The translations under genes and the position numbers were made by a program. 64,000 nt of DNA from positions 1,719,582-1,783,581 of the forward strand of contig NZ_CP049780.1 of the NCBI RefSeq assembly GCF_011193355.1, given 5' to 3'. Below the pieces are notes generated by a model, which saw only the letters and a program-made list of their open reading frames with translations, was not told the origin of the DNA and searched no databases. Source of the DNA: Streptomyces sp. JB150. GTDB lineage: Bacteria; Actinomycetota; Actinomycetes; Streptomycetales; Streptomycetaceae. Shown piece after piece: positions 1 to 6,253 of the stretch (position 1 is its first letter; every line of letters begins with the position of its first letter).

Positions 1-559
1 CGGAGACGACGGTCAGCTTGGCGCCGTCACCGAGGACGAAGTCGATGTTGGCGGCGAGCACCGCGTCACCGGTGTGGTCGATGACGACGACGGCCTCGGC
101 GAAGGCGCCCAGCTCGATCACCTGGTGGCCGAAGGCGACCCCGCCCTGGCCGTGCACGGCGATGCGGACCGGCTCGGTGAGGACGGTCTCCTTCGGCACG
201 GTCACGACGGAGGCCTTCTCGAAGGCGGAGTAGGCCTGGGCGGCGACGCGGTCCACCGGGATGCCCGCCTTGCCGAGCCGCGCGTCGTCGCGGCCGACGG
301 TCTCGACGGTGACGCCCTCGGGGGCGTCGACGGTGACCTTCACGCCGTCACCGGTGGCGACGGCGGTGCCGTCGTGCAGGCCGCGCAGGCGCTCCAGCGG
401 GGTGAACCGCCACTCCTCCTCCCGGCCGTGCGGGACCGGGAAGTCCGCGACGTCGTAGGAGGGCGGGGCGCTCATGCGGGAGACGACGGTCGACTCCGCG
501 GCGACCGCGATCGAGCCCGCGGTGGTGGAACCCACGGGGATGTTCTGGGCCTCAGCCAT
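1..559 (-). CDS. sufD: SufD, Fe-S cluster assembly protein (3' end beyond window)
   Basis: SufD is a scaffold subunit of the SufBCD complex that builds iron-sulfur clusters in the cytoplasm. Only the N-terminal 186 residues are present; the gene runs off the left edge. The start is the ATG at 559 (MAEAQNIP...), with a weak GGAAAG-type ribosome site upstream. The visible part has the SufD features GREEEWRFTPL near residue 45 and then the beta-helical core (AVVVIDHTGDAVL). It lies 61 nt downstream of sufB in the same orientation, so it should be co-transcribed with sufR and sufB. The identification is firm from the operon context and the N-terminal motif. Confidence 0.93.
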   Translation of the reverse strand, partial: MAEAQNIPVGSTTAGSIAVAAESTVVSRMSAPPSYDVADFPVPHGREEEWRFTPLERLRGLHDGTAVATGDGVKVTVDAPEGVTVETVGRDDARLGKAGIPVDRVAAQAYSAFEKASVVTVPKETVLTEPVRIAVHGQGGVAFGHQVIELGAFAEAVVVIDHTGDAVLAANIDFVLGDGAKLTVVS

Positions 560-620
560 GGCTGTCGTAGTGCTCGCTTTCCGTTGCGTAAGGGGCCTGA
601 TGGAGGTCGTCGGCCGGTGA

Positions 621-2042
621 CTAGCCGACCGCGCCTTCCATCTGCAGCTCGATCAGCCGGTTGAGCTCGAGGGCGTACTCCATGGGCAGCTCCTTGGCGA
701 TCGGCTCGACGAAGCCGCGCACGATCATCGCCATCGCCTCGTCCTCGGACAGGCCGCGGCTCATCAGGTAGAAGAGCTGGTCCTCGGAGACCTTGGAGAC
801 GGTCGCCTCGTGGCCCATGGACACGTCGTCCTCGCGGACGTCGACGTACGGGTAGGTGTCCGAGCGGGAGATCGTGTCGACCAGCAGCGCGTCGCAGAGC
901 ACGTTGGACTTGGAGCCCGGGGCGCCCTCACCGATCTCGATCAGACCGCGGTAGGAGGTCCGGCCACCGCCGCGCGCCACCGACTTGGAGACGATGTTGG
1001 ACGAGGTGTTCGGGGCCATGTGGACCATCTTGGCGCCGGCGTCCTGGTGCTGGCCCTCGCCGGCGAAGGCGATGGACAGGGTCTCGCCCTTGGCGTGCTC
1101 GCCCATCAGGTAGACGGCCGGGTACTTCATCGTCACCTTGGAGCCGATGTTGCCGTCGATCCACTCCATGGTCGCGCCCTCGTACGCCACGGCGCGCTTG
1201 GTGACCAGGTTGTAGACGTTGTTCGACCAGTTCTGGATGGTCGTGTAGCGGCAGCGGGCGTTCTTCTTGACGATGATCTCGACGACCGCGGAGTGCAGCG
1301 AGTCCGACTTGTAGATCGGGGCGGTGCAGCCCTCGACGTAGTGCACGTAGGCACCCTCGTCGACGATGATCAAGGTCCGCTCGAACTGGCCCATGTTCTC
1401 CGTGTTGATGCGGAAGTAGGCCTGCAGCGGGATCTCGACGTGGACGCCCGGCGGGACGTAGATGAAGGAGCCGCCGGACCACACGGCGGTGTTCAGCGCG
1501 GCGAACTTGTTGTCGCCGGCCGGGATGACCGTGCCGAAGTACTCCTTGAACAGCTCCGGGTGCTCCTTGAGCGCCGTGTCGGTGTCCAGGAAGATGACGC
1601 CCTGCTCCTCCAGGTCCTCGCGGATCTGGTGGTAGACGACCTCCGACTCGTACTGGGCGGCGACACCGGCGACGAGGCGCTGCTTCTCGGCCTCCGGGAT
1701 GCCCAGCTTGTCGTAGGTGTTCTTGATGTCCTCGGGCAGCTCCTCCCAGGAAGCGGCCTGCTTCTCGGTGGAGCGCACGAAGTACTTGATGTTGTCGAAG
1801 TCGATGCCCGACAGGTCCGAGCCCCAGTTCGGCATGGGCTTCTTCTCGAAGAGCTTCAGGCCCTTCAGGCGCAGCTTGGTCATCCACTCCGGCTCGGACT
1901 TCTTGCCCGAGATGTCGCGGACGACGTCCTCGTTCAGACCGCGCCGTGCAGCGGCACCGGCCTCGTCGGAGTCGGCCCAGCCGTATTCGTACTTGCCCAG
2001 GCCCTCGAGCTCAGGGTGGGCAGTCTCCGTGGGGAGAGTCAT
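621..2042 (-). CDS. sufB: SufB, Fe-S cluster assembly protein
   Basis: SufB is the main scaffold of the SufBC2D complex and builds Fe-S clusters with sulfur delivered by SufS/SufU. The 473-aa product has the usual family length and begins [22 protein letters not shown]. Family signatures are visible: [19 protein letters not shown] near residue 205, the [20 protein letters not shown] region, and a [12 protein letters not shown] segment. An in-frame extension to 2252 is open, but the ATG at 2042 is chosen because GGGAGG lies 7-8 nt upstream and the ATG overlaps the sufR stop as ATGA, implying translational coupling. Repression through SufR at the sufR promoter is the expected control. Confidence 0.96.
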   Translation of the reverse strand: MTLPTETAHPELEGLGKYEYGWADSDEAGAAARRGLNEDVVRDISGKKSEPEWMTKLRLKGLKLFEKKPMPNWGSDLSGIDFDNIKYFVRSTEKQAASWEELPEDIKNTYDKLGIPEAEKQRLVAGVAAQYESEVVYHQIREDLEEQGVIFLDTDTALKEHPELFKEYFGTVIPAGDNKFAALNTAVWSGGSFIYVPPGVHVEIPLQAYFRINTENMGQFERTLIIVDEGAYVHYVEGCTAPIYKSDSLHSAVVEIIVKKNARCRYTTIQNWSNNVYNLVTKRAVAYEGATMEWIDGNIGSKVTMKYPAVYLMGEHAKGETLSIAFAGEGQHQDAGAKMVHMAPNTSSNIVSKSVARGGGRTSYRGLIEIGEGAPGSKSNVLCDALLVDTISRSDTYPYVDVREDDVSMGHEATVSKVSEDQLFYLMSRGLSEDEAMAMIVRGFVEPIAKELPMEYALELNRLIELQMEGAVG

Positions 2043-2782
2043 GCGGGGTTCCTCCCGGCCGTGCTTGCAGATGCGTTCTGAGTGGTCTTGGAAGTCTTCG
2101 GGATAAACGTGGTGCAGACGCCGTCGCCGTGGGCGATCGTGGCCAGCCGCTGTACGTGTGTACCGAGCAGCTCGGCGAAAAATTCCGTCTCGGCTTCGCA
2201 CAGCTGCGGGAACCGCTCGGCGACGTGGGCGACCGGGCAGTGGTGCTGGCACAGCTGCTCGCCGGTGGGCGCGCTGCGCGCGGTAGCAGCGTACCCGTCC
2301 GCGCTCAAGGCCTTGGCCAGGGCTTCGGTCCGCTTCTCGGGGTCCGCCTGCTCGACCGCCGCGCGGTAGGCGGCGGACTGGGCGGCGATCCGGGCGCGGG
2401 CGAAGGCGGCGACCGCCTCACCGCCGCCCTCGCGCTCGGCGATCCAGCGCAGGGCGTCCATGGCGAGCTTGTCGTACGACTGGTCGAAGGCGTCCCGGCC
2501 GCAGTCGGTGAGCGCGAACACCTTGGCGGGGCGGCCCCGGGTGCGGGCGCCGTACACCCGCCGCTCGCGGGCCTCGACGACACCGTCGGCGACCAGCGCG
2601 TCCAGGTGCCGGCGGACGGCGGCCTGGGTGAGGCCGAGCCGGCCGGCGAGTTCGGCGACGGTCGACTGACCGTGGTCCAGGATCGACCGCGCGACCCGGT
2701 TGCGCGTCGAGCGCTCCCCGGTCGCGAGTTCCTCCTGCGGGGTCCCCGTGGGGGTCTCCCGAGCCGCGCCGACGTTTTTCAC
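2039..2782 (-). CDS. sufR: SufR-type iron-sulfur sensing repressor of the suf operon
   Basis: This is a DeoR/ArsR-like winged-helix regulator of 247 aa. The HTH is at about residues 30-85 ([25 protein letters not shown]). The C-terminal half has a cysteine/histidine cluster, [18 protein letters not shown], matching the Fe-S ligand region of SufR proteins. The start is set at the GTG at 2782-2780: an upstream TTG at 2818 also gives an open frame, but it coincides with the -35 box and would put promoter and operator inside the gene. With the GTG the transcript would be leaderless. It is the first gene of sufR-sufB-sufD and its stop overlaps the sufB start. The family represses suf when holding a cluster. 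Confidence 0.88.
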   Translation of the reverse strand: MKNVGAARETPTGTPQEELATGERSTRNRVARSILDHGQSTVAELAGRLGLTQAAVRRHLDALVADGVVEARERRVYGARTRGRPAKVFALTDCGRDAFDQSYDKLAMDALRWIAEREGGGEAVAAFARARIAAQSAAYRAAVEQADPEKRTEALAKALSADGYAATARSAPTGEQLCQHHCPVAHVAERFPQLCEAETEFFAELLGTHVQRLATIAHGDGVCTTFIPKTSKTTQNASASTAGRNPA

Positions 2783-2818
2783 AACGCCATTGTTGCGTAA
2801 TTCCTCAGAGCGTGACAA
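2782..2818 (-). promoter_or_regulatory. sufR promoter with SufR-type operator CAAC-N6-GTTG
   Basis: Read on the minus strand, TTGTCA (2818-2813) is followed after 18 nt by AACAAT (2794-2789), and GTG starts 7 nt later at 2782, so the mRNA would be leaderless. The sequence CAAC-AATGGC-GTTG occupies 2795-2782, overlaps the -10 box and ends on the first base of the start codon. CAAC-N6-GTTG is the operator reported for cyanobacterial SufR, so autorepression by blocking RNA polymerase is inferred. Flanking bases extend the dyad imperfectly (7 of 9 pairs). Confidence 0.7.
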
Positions 2819-2854
2819 GCGGCGTCCGGATCGCCGGACGGTGCCCTACGTCAC

Positions 2855-2868
2855 TTAGGTAGGCCTAA
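2855..2868. repeat. short inverted repeat between sufR and the acetyltransferase gene
   Basis: TTAGG-TAGG-CCTAA is a perfect 5-bp dyad in the divergent spacer. It has the half-sites of an actinobacterial iron box but only 4 nt between them instead of 9. It may be an operator for either neighbour; nothing further can be read from the sequence. Confidence 0.3.
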
Positions 2869-2967
2869 GCTGACCTGCGGAAACGATCTTTGATCGATCA
2901 AACCCCAGGCCAGGGGGGTGATCAAATCGGTGGCGGCGCCGGACCCCGTCCGGGACACTCACCCACC

Positions 2968-3780
2968 ATGCCCACACCCCCTCCCACCGGCCCTCTCGTC
3001 ACCCGCGACAGCCTCCGCGCCGACCTGCTCGGCTGCGGTGTGCGCCCCGGCGAGACCCTGCTCGTGCACTCCTCGCTCAGCTCCCTCGGCTGGGTCAACG
3101 GCGGGGCGGTCGCCGTGGTCCAGGCCCTGCTCGACGCGCTCGGCCCGCGAGGCACCCTCGTCGTCCCCACCCAGACCGCGGACCTCTCCGACCCGGCCGT
3201 GTGGTCGAACCCGCCCGTTCCCGAGGAGTGGTGGCCGGCGGTCCGGGCCACCATGCCCGCGTACGACCCGCGCCTCACGCCGACCCGGGGCGTCGGCGTG
3301 ATCCCGGAGACCGTGCGCACCTGGCCCGGCGCCCTGCGCAGCGCGCACCCTCACACCTCCTTCGCGGCGCTCGGACCGCGCGCCGCGGAGATCACCGAGG
3401 GGCACGCGCCCGACTGCCGGCTCGGCGAGCGCAGCCCGCTGGCGAAGCTGGAGGCGATCGGCGCCCGCGTCCTGCTGCTCGGCGCGGGCTACGACTCCTG
3501 CACCGCCTTCCACCTGGCCGAGTACCGCATACCGGGCCCGCTCGTCGAGGTGGGCCGGCCGGGGCCCGGGGGCTGGGAGACCCTGACCGAGGTGTCGATC
3601 TCCTCGGACCGGTTCGACGAGCTGGGCCACGACTTCGAACGGGACCGCCCGGTCCTGCGCGGCACGGCGGGCGCGGCCGAGGTGCGGCTGTTCCCCGTGG
3701 CGGACGCGGTGGCCTACGCCGAGCGCTGGCTGCCGCTGCACCGGCCCCATGAGGAGGACTTCTCCCACCCGCCGGTCTGA
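2968..3780 (+). CDS. AAC(3)-family aminoglycoside N-acetyltransferase-like protein
   Basis: The 270-aa product belongs to the antibiotic N-acetyltransferase family, which transfers acetyl from acetyl-CoA to the 3-amino group of aminoglycosides. Typical features are [16 protein letters not shown] near residue 30, GTLVVPTQ near 62, the [13 protein letters not shown] block with the conserved HP near 124, and a [15 protein letters not shown] segment near 170. The first in-frame ATG (2968) is taken; the only earlier in-frame start is a TTG at 2890. No clear Shine-Dalgarno precedes the ATG. Chromosomal homologues are common in Streptomyces and often have unknown natural substrates, so resistance is not proved. 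It stands alone, divergent from sufR. Confidence 0.8.
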   Translation: MPTPPPTGPLVTRDSLRADLLGCGVRPGETLLVHSSLSSLGWVNGGAVAVVQALLDALGPRGTLVVPTQTADLSDPAVWSNPPVPEEWWPAVRATMPAYDPRLTPTRGVGVIPETVRTWPGALRSAHPHTSFAALGPRAAEITEGHAPDCRLGERSPLAKLEAIGARVLLLGAGYDSCTAFHLAEYRIPGPLVEVGRPGPGGWETLTEVSISSDRFDELGHDFERDRPVLRGTAGAAEVRLFPVADAVAYAERWLPLHRPHEEDFSHPPV

Positions 3781-3797
3781 GCCGCCGCCCGCGTCCC

Positions 3798-3811
3798 TAG
3801 ACTCTGGAGAC
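3798..3811 (+). promoter_or_regulatory. -10 box of a leaderless promoter for the ABC ATPase gene
   Basis: TAGACT at 3798-3803 is separated from the ATG at 3812 by 8 nt, which puts transcription start at or next to the A of the start codon. No convincing -35 was seen. Confidence 0.5.
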
Positions 3812-4735
3812 ATGCGAAACGAGCCCGTGGTCCAGGTCCAGGCCCTGGTGAAGCGGTACGGCGACAAGACCGCGGTGGACGGCCTCGACCTGGTGGCCCG
3901 GGCCGGCGTCACCGCCGTCCTCGGGCCCAACGGGGCGGGCAAGACGACCACGGTCGAGACCTGCGAGGGGTACCGGAAGCCGGACTCCGGCACGGTGCGT
4001 GTCCTGGGCCTCGACCCGGTCCGCCAGTCCCGCGAGCTGCGCCCGCGCATCGGCGTGATGCTCCAGTCCGGCGGCGTCTACTCCGGCGCGCGGGCCGACG
4101 AGATGCTGCGCCACGTGGCCCGGCTGCACGCCCACCCCCTCGACGTGGACGCCCTCATCGAACGGCTCGGCCTCGGCTCGTGCGGCCGCACGGCGTACCG
4201 GCGGCTGTCCGGCGGGCAGCAGCAGCGGCTCGCCCTCGCGATGGCCGTCGTGGGCCGCCCCGAGCTGGTCTTCCTCGACGAACCGACCGCCGGACTCGAC
4301 CCGCAGGCCCGCCGCGCCACCTGGGACCTGGTCCGCGACCTGCGCGCCGACGGCGTCTCCGTCATCCTCACCACCCACTACATGGACGAGGCCGAACAGC
4401 TCGCCGACGACGTCGCGATCATCGACGCGGGCAAGGTCATCGCCCAGGGCTCGCCCGAGGAGCTGTGCCGCGGCGGCGCCGAGAACACCCTGCGCTTCAC
4501 CGGCCGCCCCGGCCTCGACGTCGGCTCGCTGCTCAAGGCGCTGCCCGCGGACTGCGCGGCCGCCGAGCTGACGCCCGGCTCCTACCGGGTCGTCGGCAAG
4601 GTCGATCCGCAACTGCTGGCGACGGTGACCTCCTGGTGCGCGCAGCACGGGGTGATGCCGGACCGGATCTCCGTCGAACGGCACACCCTCGAAGACGTTT
4701 TTTTGGAGCTGACCGGCAAGGAGCTGCGCTCGTGA
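3812..4735 (+). CDS. ABC exporter ATP-binding protein (DrrA-like)
   Basis: This 307-aa ATPase energises the membrane protein encoded next. Walker A is GPNGAGKTT (residues 38-46), the signature LSGGQQQR starts near 132, and Walker B LVFLDEPTAGLD is near 152, followed by the H-loop TTHYMDEAEQ. The C-terminal EDVFLELTGKEL motif is typical of DrrA-type drug or lipid exporters. The end of the gene is abnormal: codons GTT-TTT-TTG form a run of seven T just before the C-terminal motif, and the last 32 bp are repeated 92 bp downstream at the start of the permease gene. A -1 shift at the run would add residues and end on the second copy of the same C-terminus. Confidence 0.88.
   Translation: MRNEPVVQVQALVKRYGDKTAVDGLDLVARAGVTAVLGPNGAGKTTTVETCEGYRKPDSGTVRVLGLDPVRQSRELRPRIGVMLQSGGVYSGARADEMLRHVARLHAHPLDVDALIERLGLGSCGRTAYRRLSGGQQQRLALAMAVVGRPELVFLDEPTAGLDPQARRATWDLVRDLRADGVSVILTTHYMDEAEQLADDVAIIDAGKVIAQGSPEELCRGGAENTLRFTGRPGLDVGSLLKALPADCAAAELTPGSYRVVGKVDPQLLATVTSWCAQHGVMPDRISVERHTLEDVFLELTGKELRS
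4699..4705 (+). other. possible -1 slippery heptamer (T_TTT_TTG)
   Basis: The zero-frame codons GTT TTT TTG create the heptamer T TTT TTG, of the X_XXY_YYZ type used in -1 frameshifting. The -1 frame stays open to the TGA at 4825-4827. A 7-bp GC hairpin (CCGGGGG-ttgt-CCCCCGG, 4766-4783) follows, but 60 nt away, farther than the usual stimulator. Transcript slippage adding one T would give the same frame. Function is inferred only. Confidence 0.35.
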
Positions 4736-4827
4736 ACGGACCCCGCGAGAAGACCGGCCGGGGGTCCGGGGGTTGTCCCCCGGAAAAGCACAGCCTGGAG
4801 CTGACCGGCAAGGAGCTGCGCTCGTGA
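4704..4827 (+). repeat. 92-bp tandem duplication at the ATPase/permease junction
   Basis: A 32-bp block beginning TGGAGCTGACCGGCAAGG occurs at 4704-4735 and again, identical, at 4796-4827, with 60 bp of unrelated sequence between (4736-4795). In the second copy the sequence ends ...TCGTGACC, where TGA overlaps the GTG start of the permease. The ancestral arrangement was therefore probably a GTGA overlap that has been split by the insertion. Confidence 0.9.
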
Positions 4828-5597
4828 CCACGTCCACCGGGACCTACGCCCCGAAGCCCGGCGCCGCGCCGCTCCCCCGCATGATCGCCGCGCAGGCCGC
4901 GCTGGAGACGCGGATGCTCCTGCGCAACGGCGAGCAGCTGCTGCTGACGGTGATCATCCCGACCCTGCTGCTCGTCCTGTTCGGCACCGTCGACATCGTC
5001 GACACCGGCGAGGGGAAGGCCGTCGACTTCCTCGCCCCCGGCATCCTGGCGCTCGCCGTGATGTCGACCGCGTTCACCGGACAGGCCATCGCCACCGGCT
5101 TCGAACGCCGCTACGGCGTGCTGAAGCGGCTGGCGTCCTCGCCGCTGCCGCGCTGGGGCCTGATGACCGCCAAGACGGTGTCCGTGCTGGTCACCGAGGT
5201 GCTCCAGGTGCTCCTGGTGACGGCGATCGCGTTCGCGCTGGGCTGGTCGCCGCACGGCAGCCCGCTCGCCGTCCTGCTGCTGCTCGTCCTCGGCACGGCC
5301 GCGTTCTCCGGGCTGGGGCTGCTGATGGCGGGCACGCTGAAGGCGGAGGCGACGCTGGCCGCCGCCAACCTGGTGTTCCTGCTGCTGCTCGTCGGCGGCG
5401 GGGTGATCGTGCCGCTCGACAAGTTCCCGCCGGCCGCGCAGGACGCCCTCGCGCTGCTGCCCATCTCCGCACTGTCGGACGGGCTGCGCGACGTCCTGCA
5501 GCACGGCGCGGGCATGCCCTGGGGGAACCTGGGGATCCTCGCGGTATGGGCGGCCGCGGGCCTGGCGGCGGCAGGGAAGCTGTTCCGCTGGGAGTGA
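4824..5597 (+). CDS. ABC-2 type transporter permease
   Basis: The 257-aa integral membrane protein is the partner of the upstream DrrA-like ATPase. It has the ABC-2 layout with about six hydrophobic segments, including LLLTVIIPTLLLVLFGTV, ILALAVMSTAFTGQAIA, VLLLLVLGTAAFSGLGLLMAG and NLVFLLLLVGGGVIVPL, and the family FERRYGVLKRLASSPLPR loop. The GTG at 4824 is used because it overlaps the TGA of the duplicated 3' block and begins the expected N-terminus; a start at 4773 would add residues translated from the inserted sequence. The exported substrate is unknown. Confidence 0.85.
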   Translation: MTTSTGTYAPKPGAAPLPRMIAAQAALETRMLLRNGEQLLLTVIIPTLLLVLFGTVDIVDTGEGKAVDFLAPGILALAVMSTAFTGQAIATGFERRYGVLKRLASSPLPRWGLMTAKTVSVLVTEVLQVLLVTAIAFALGWSPHGSPLAVLLLLVLGTAAFSGLGLLMAGTLKAEATLAAANLVFLLLLVGGGVIVPLDKFPPAAQDALALLPISALSDGLRDVLQHGAGMPWGNLGILAVWAAAGLAAAGKLFRWE

Positions 5598-5649
5598 GCC
5601 CGGCGCGGCCGCCCGCCGGACGGCACCGGCCCACCGGAGGGGTGAGGGC

Positions 5650-6201
5650 ATGGCAGCGCGGGTGGTCTCCTGGAACGCGTTCCGGCGGCTGTTCGCGCCC
5701 GACCGCGACGGCGTCCGGGGCGCGCCCGGCCGTGACGGCGTCCGGGTCGCCCTCGACTGGCCGCGGCTGGCCGCCCTGCACCGGACGGGAGCCGTCCGTG
5801 TCGTCCGTGAGGACCATGCCCTGGACCGGCTGCCGCCGCCGTACGCGTACTACGCCCCCTGGTACGCGGACCCGGCCGGCCGCCCCACCGACTACCGGGC
5901 GGCCGACGCCCGCCCGCTGAACAGCGCCGACCTCGCCCGCACCGGTCAGGGTCTCACCGAGGAACAGCGCCACCGGGTCGGCCACTTCGAGCGCGCCCTC
6001 GCCGAGGCCCCGCTGCGGCTGTGCCTGCCCACGCTGGACCTCGGCGAGGGCCGGCGTCTGGTACTCGACGGCAACCACCGCCTCGTCGCGCTGCTGCGCC
6101 TGGTCGCGACCGGGCCGGGCGCCGCCGTCCACGAGTTCCGGGTGTCGGCGCCCCTCGATCCGAAACTGCTGCCGGACCTTCACCACTGGGTGGCAGACTG
6201 A
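5650..6201 (+). CDS. hypothetical protein with ParB/Srx-like DGNHR motif
   Basis: A 183-aa protein of unknown function. The motif RRLVLDGNHRLVALL near residue 138 resembles the nucleotide-binding DGxHR segment of the ParB/sulfiredoxin fold. The surrounding charged, Arg-rich sequence contains no membrane segment or signal peptide. The start ATG follows a good ribosome site (GGAGGGG, about 9 nt upstream). It lies 52 nt after the ABC permease and 52 nt before the TIR-like/NB-ARC/TPR gene, in the same direction, so it could be transcribed with either. The fold assignment rests on one short motif. Confidence 0.6.
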   Translation: MAARVVSWNAFRRLFAPDRDGVRGAPGRDGVRVALDWPRLAALHRTGAVRVVREDHALDRLPPPYAYYAPWYADPAGRPTDYRAADARPLNSADLARTGQGLTEEQRHRVGHFERALAEAPLRLCLPTLDLGEGRRLVLDGNHRLVALLRLVATGPGAAVHEFRVSAPLDPKLLPDLHHWVAD

Positions 6202-6253
6202 CCGGATCCGAGACAATTCCCGGGTGCCGCAGGGACGTTGAGGGGAGCGCGTC

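Noticed and set aside
2783..2818. TTG at 2818 as sufR start
   Set aside because: It coincides with the -35 box; the promoter and SufR operator would lie inside the coding region. The GTG at 2782 fits better.
2855..2868. Iron box (DmdR/IdeR-type) between sufR and the acetyltransferase
   Set aside because: TTAGG and CCTAA are present but 4 nt apart instead of 9, so it does not fit the 19-bp consensus.
4736..4795. Small transposable element in the 92-bp duplication
   Set aside because: The 60-bp insert has no terminal inverted repeats or transposase, and a 32-bp flanking duplication is longer than common target-site duplications.
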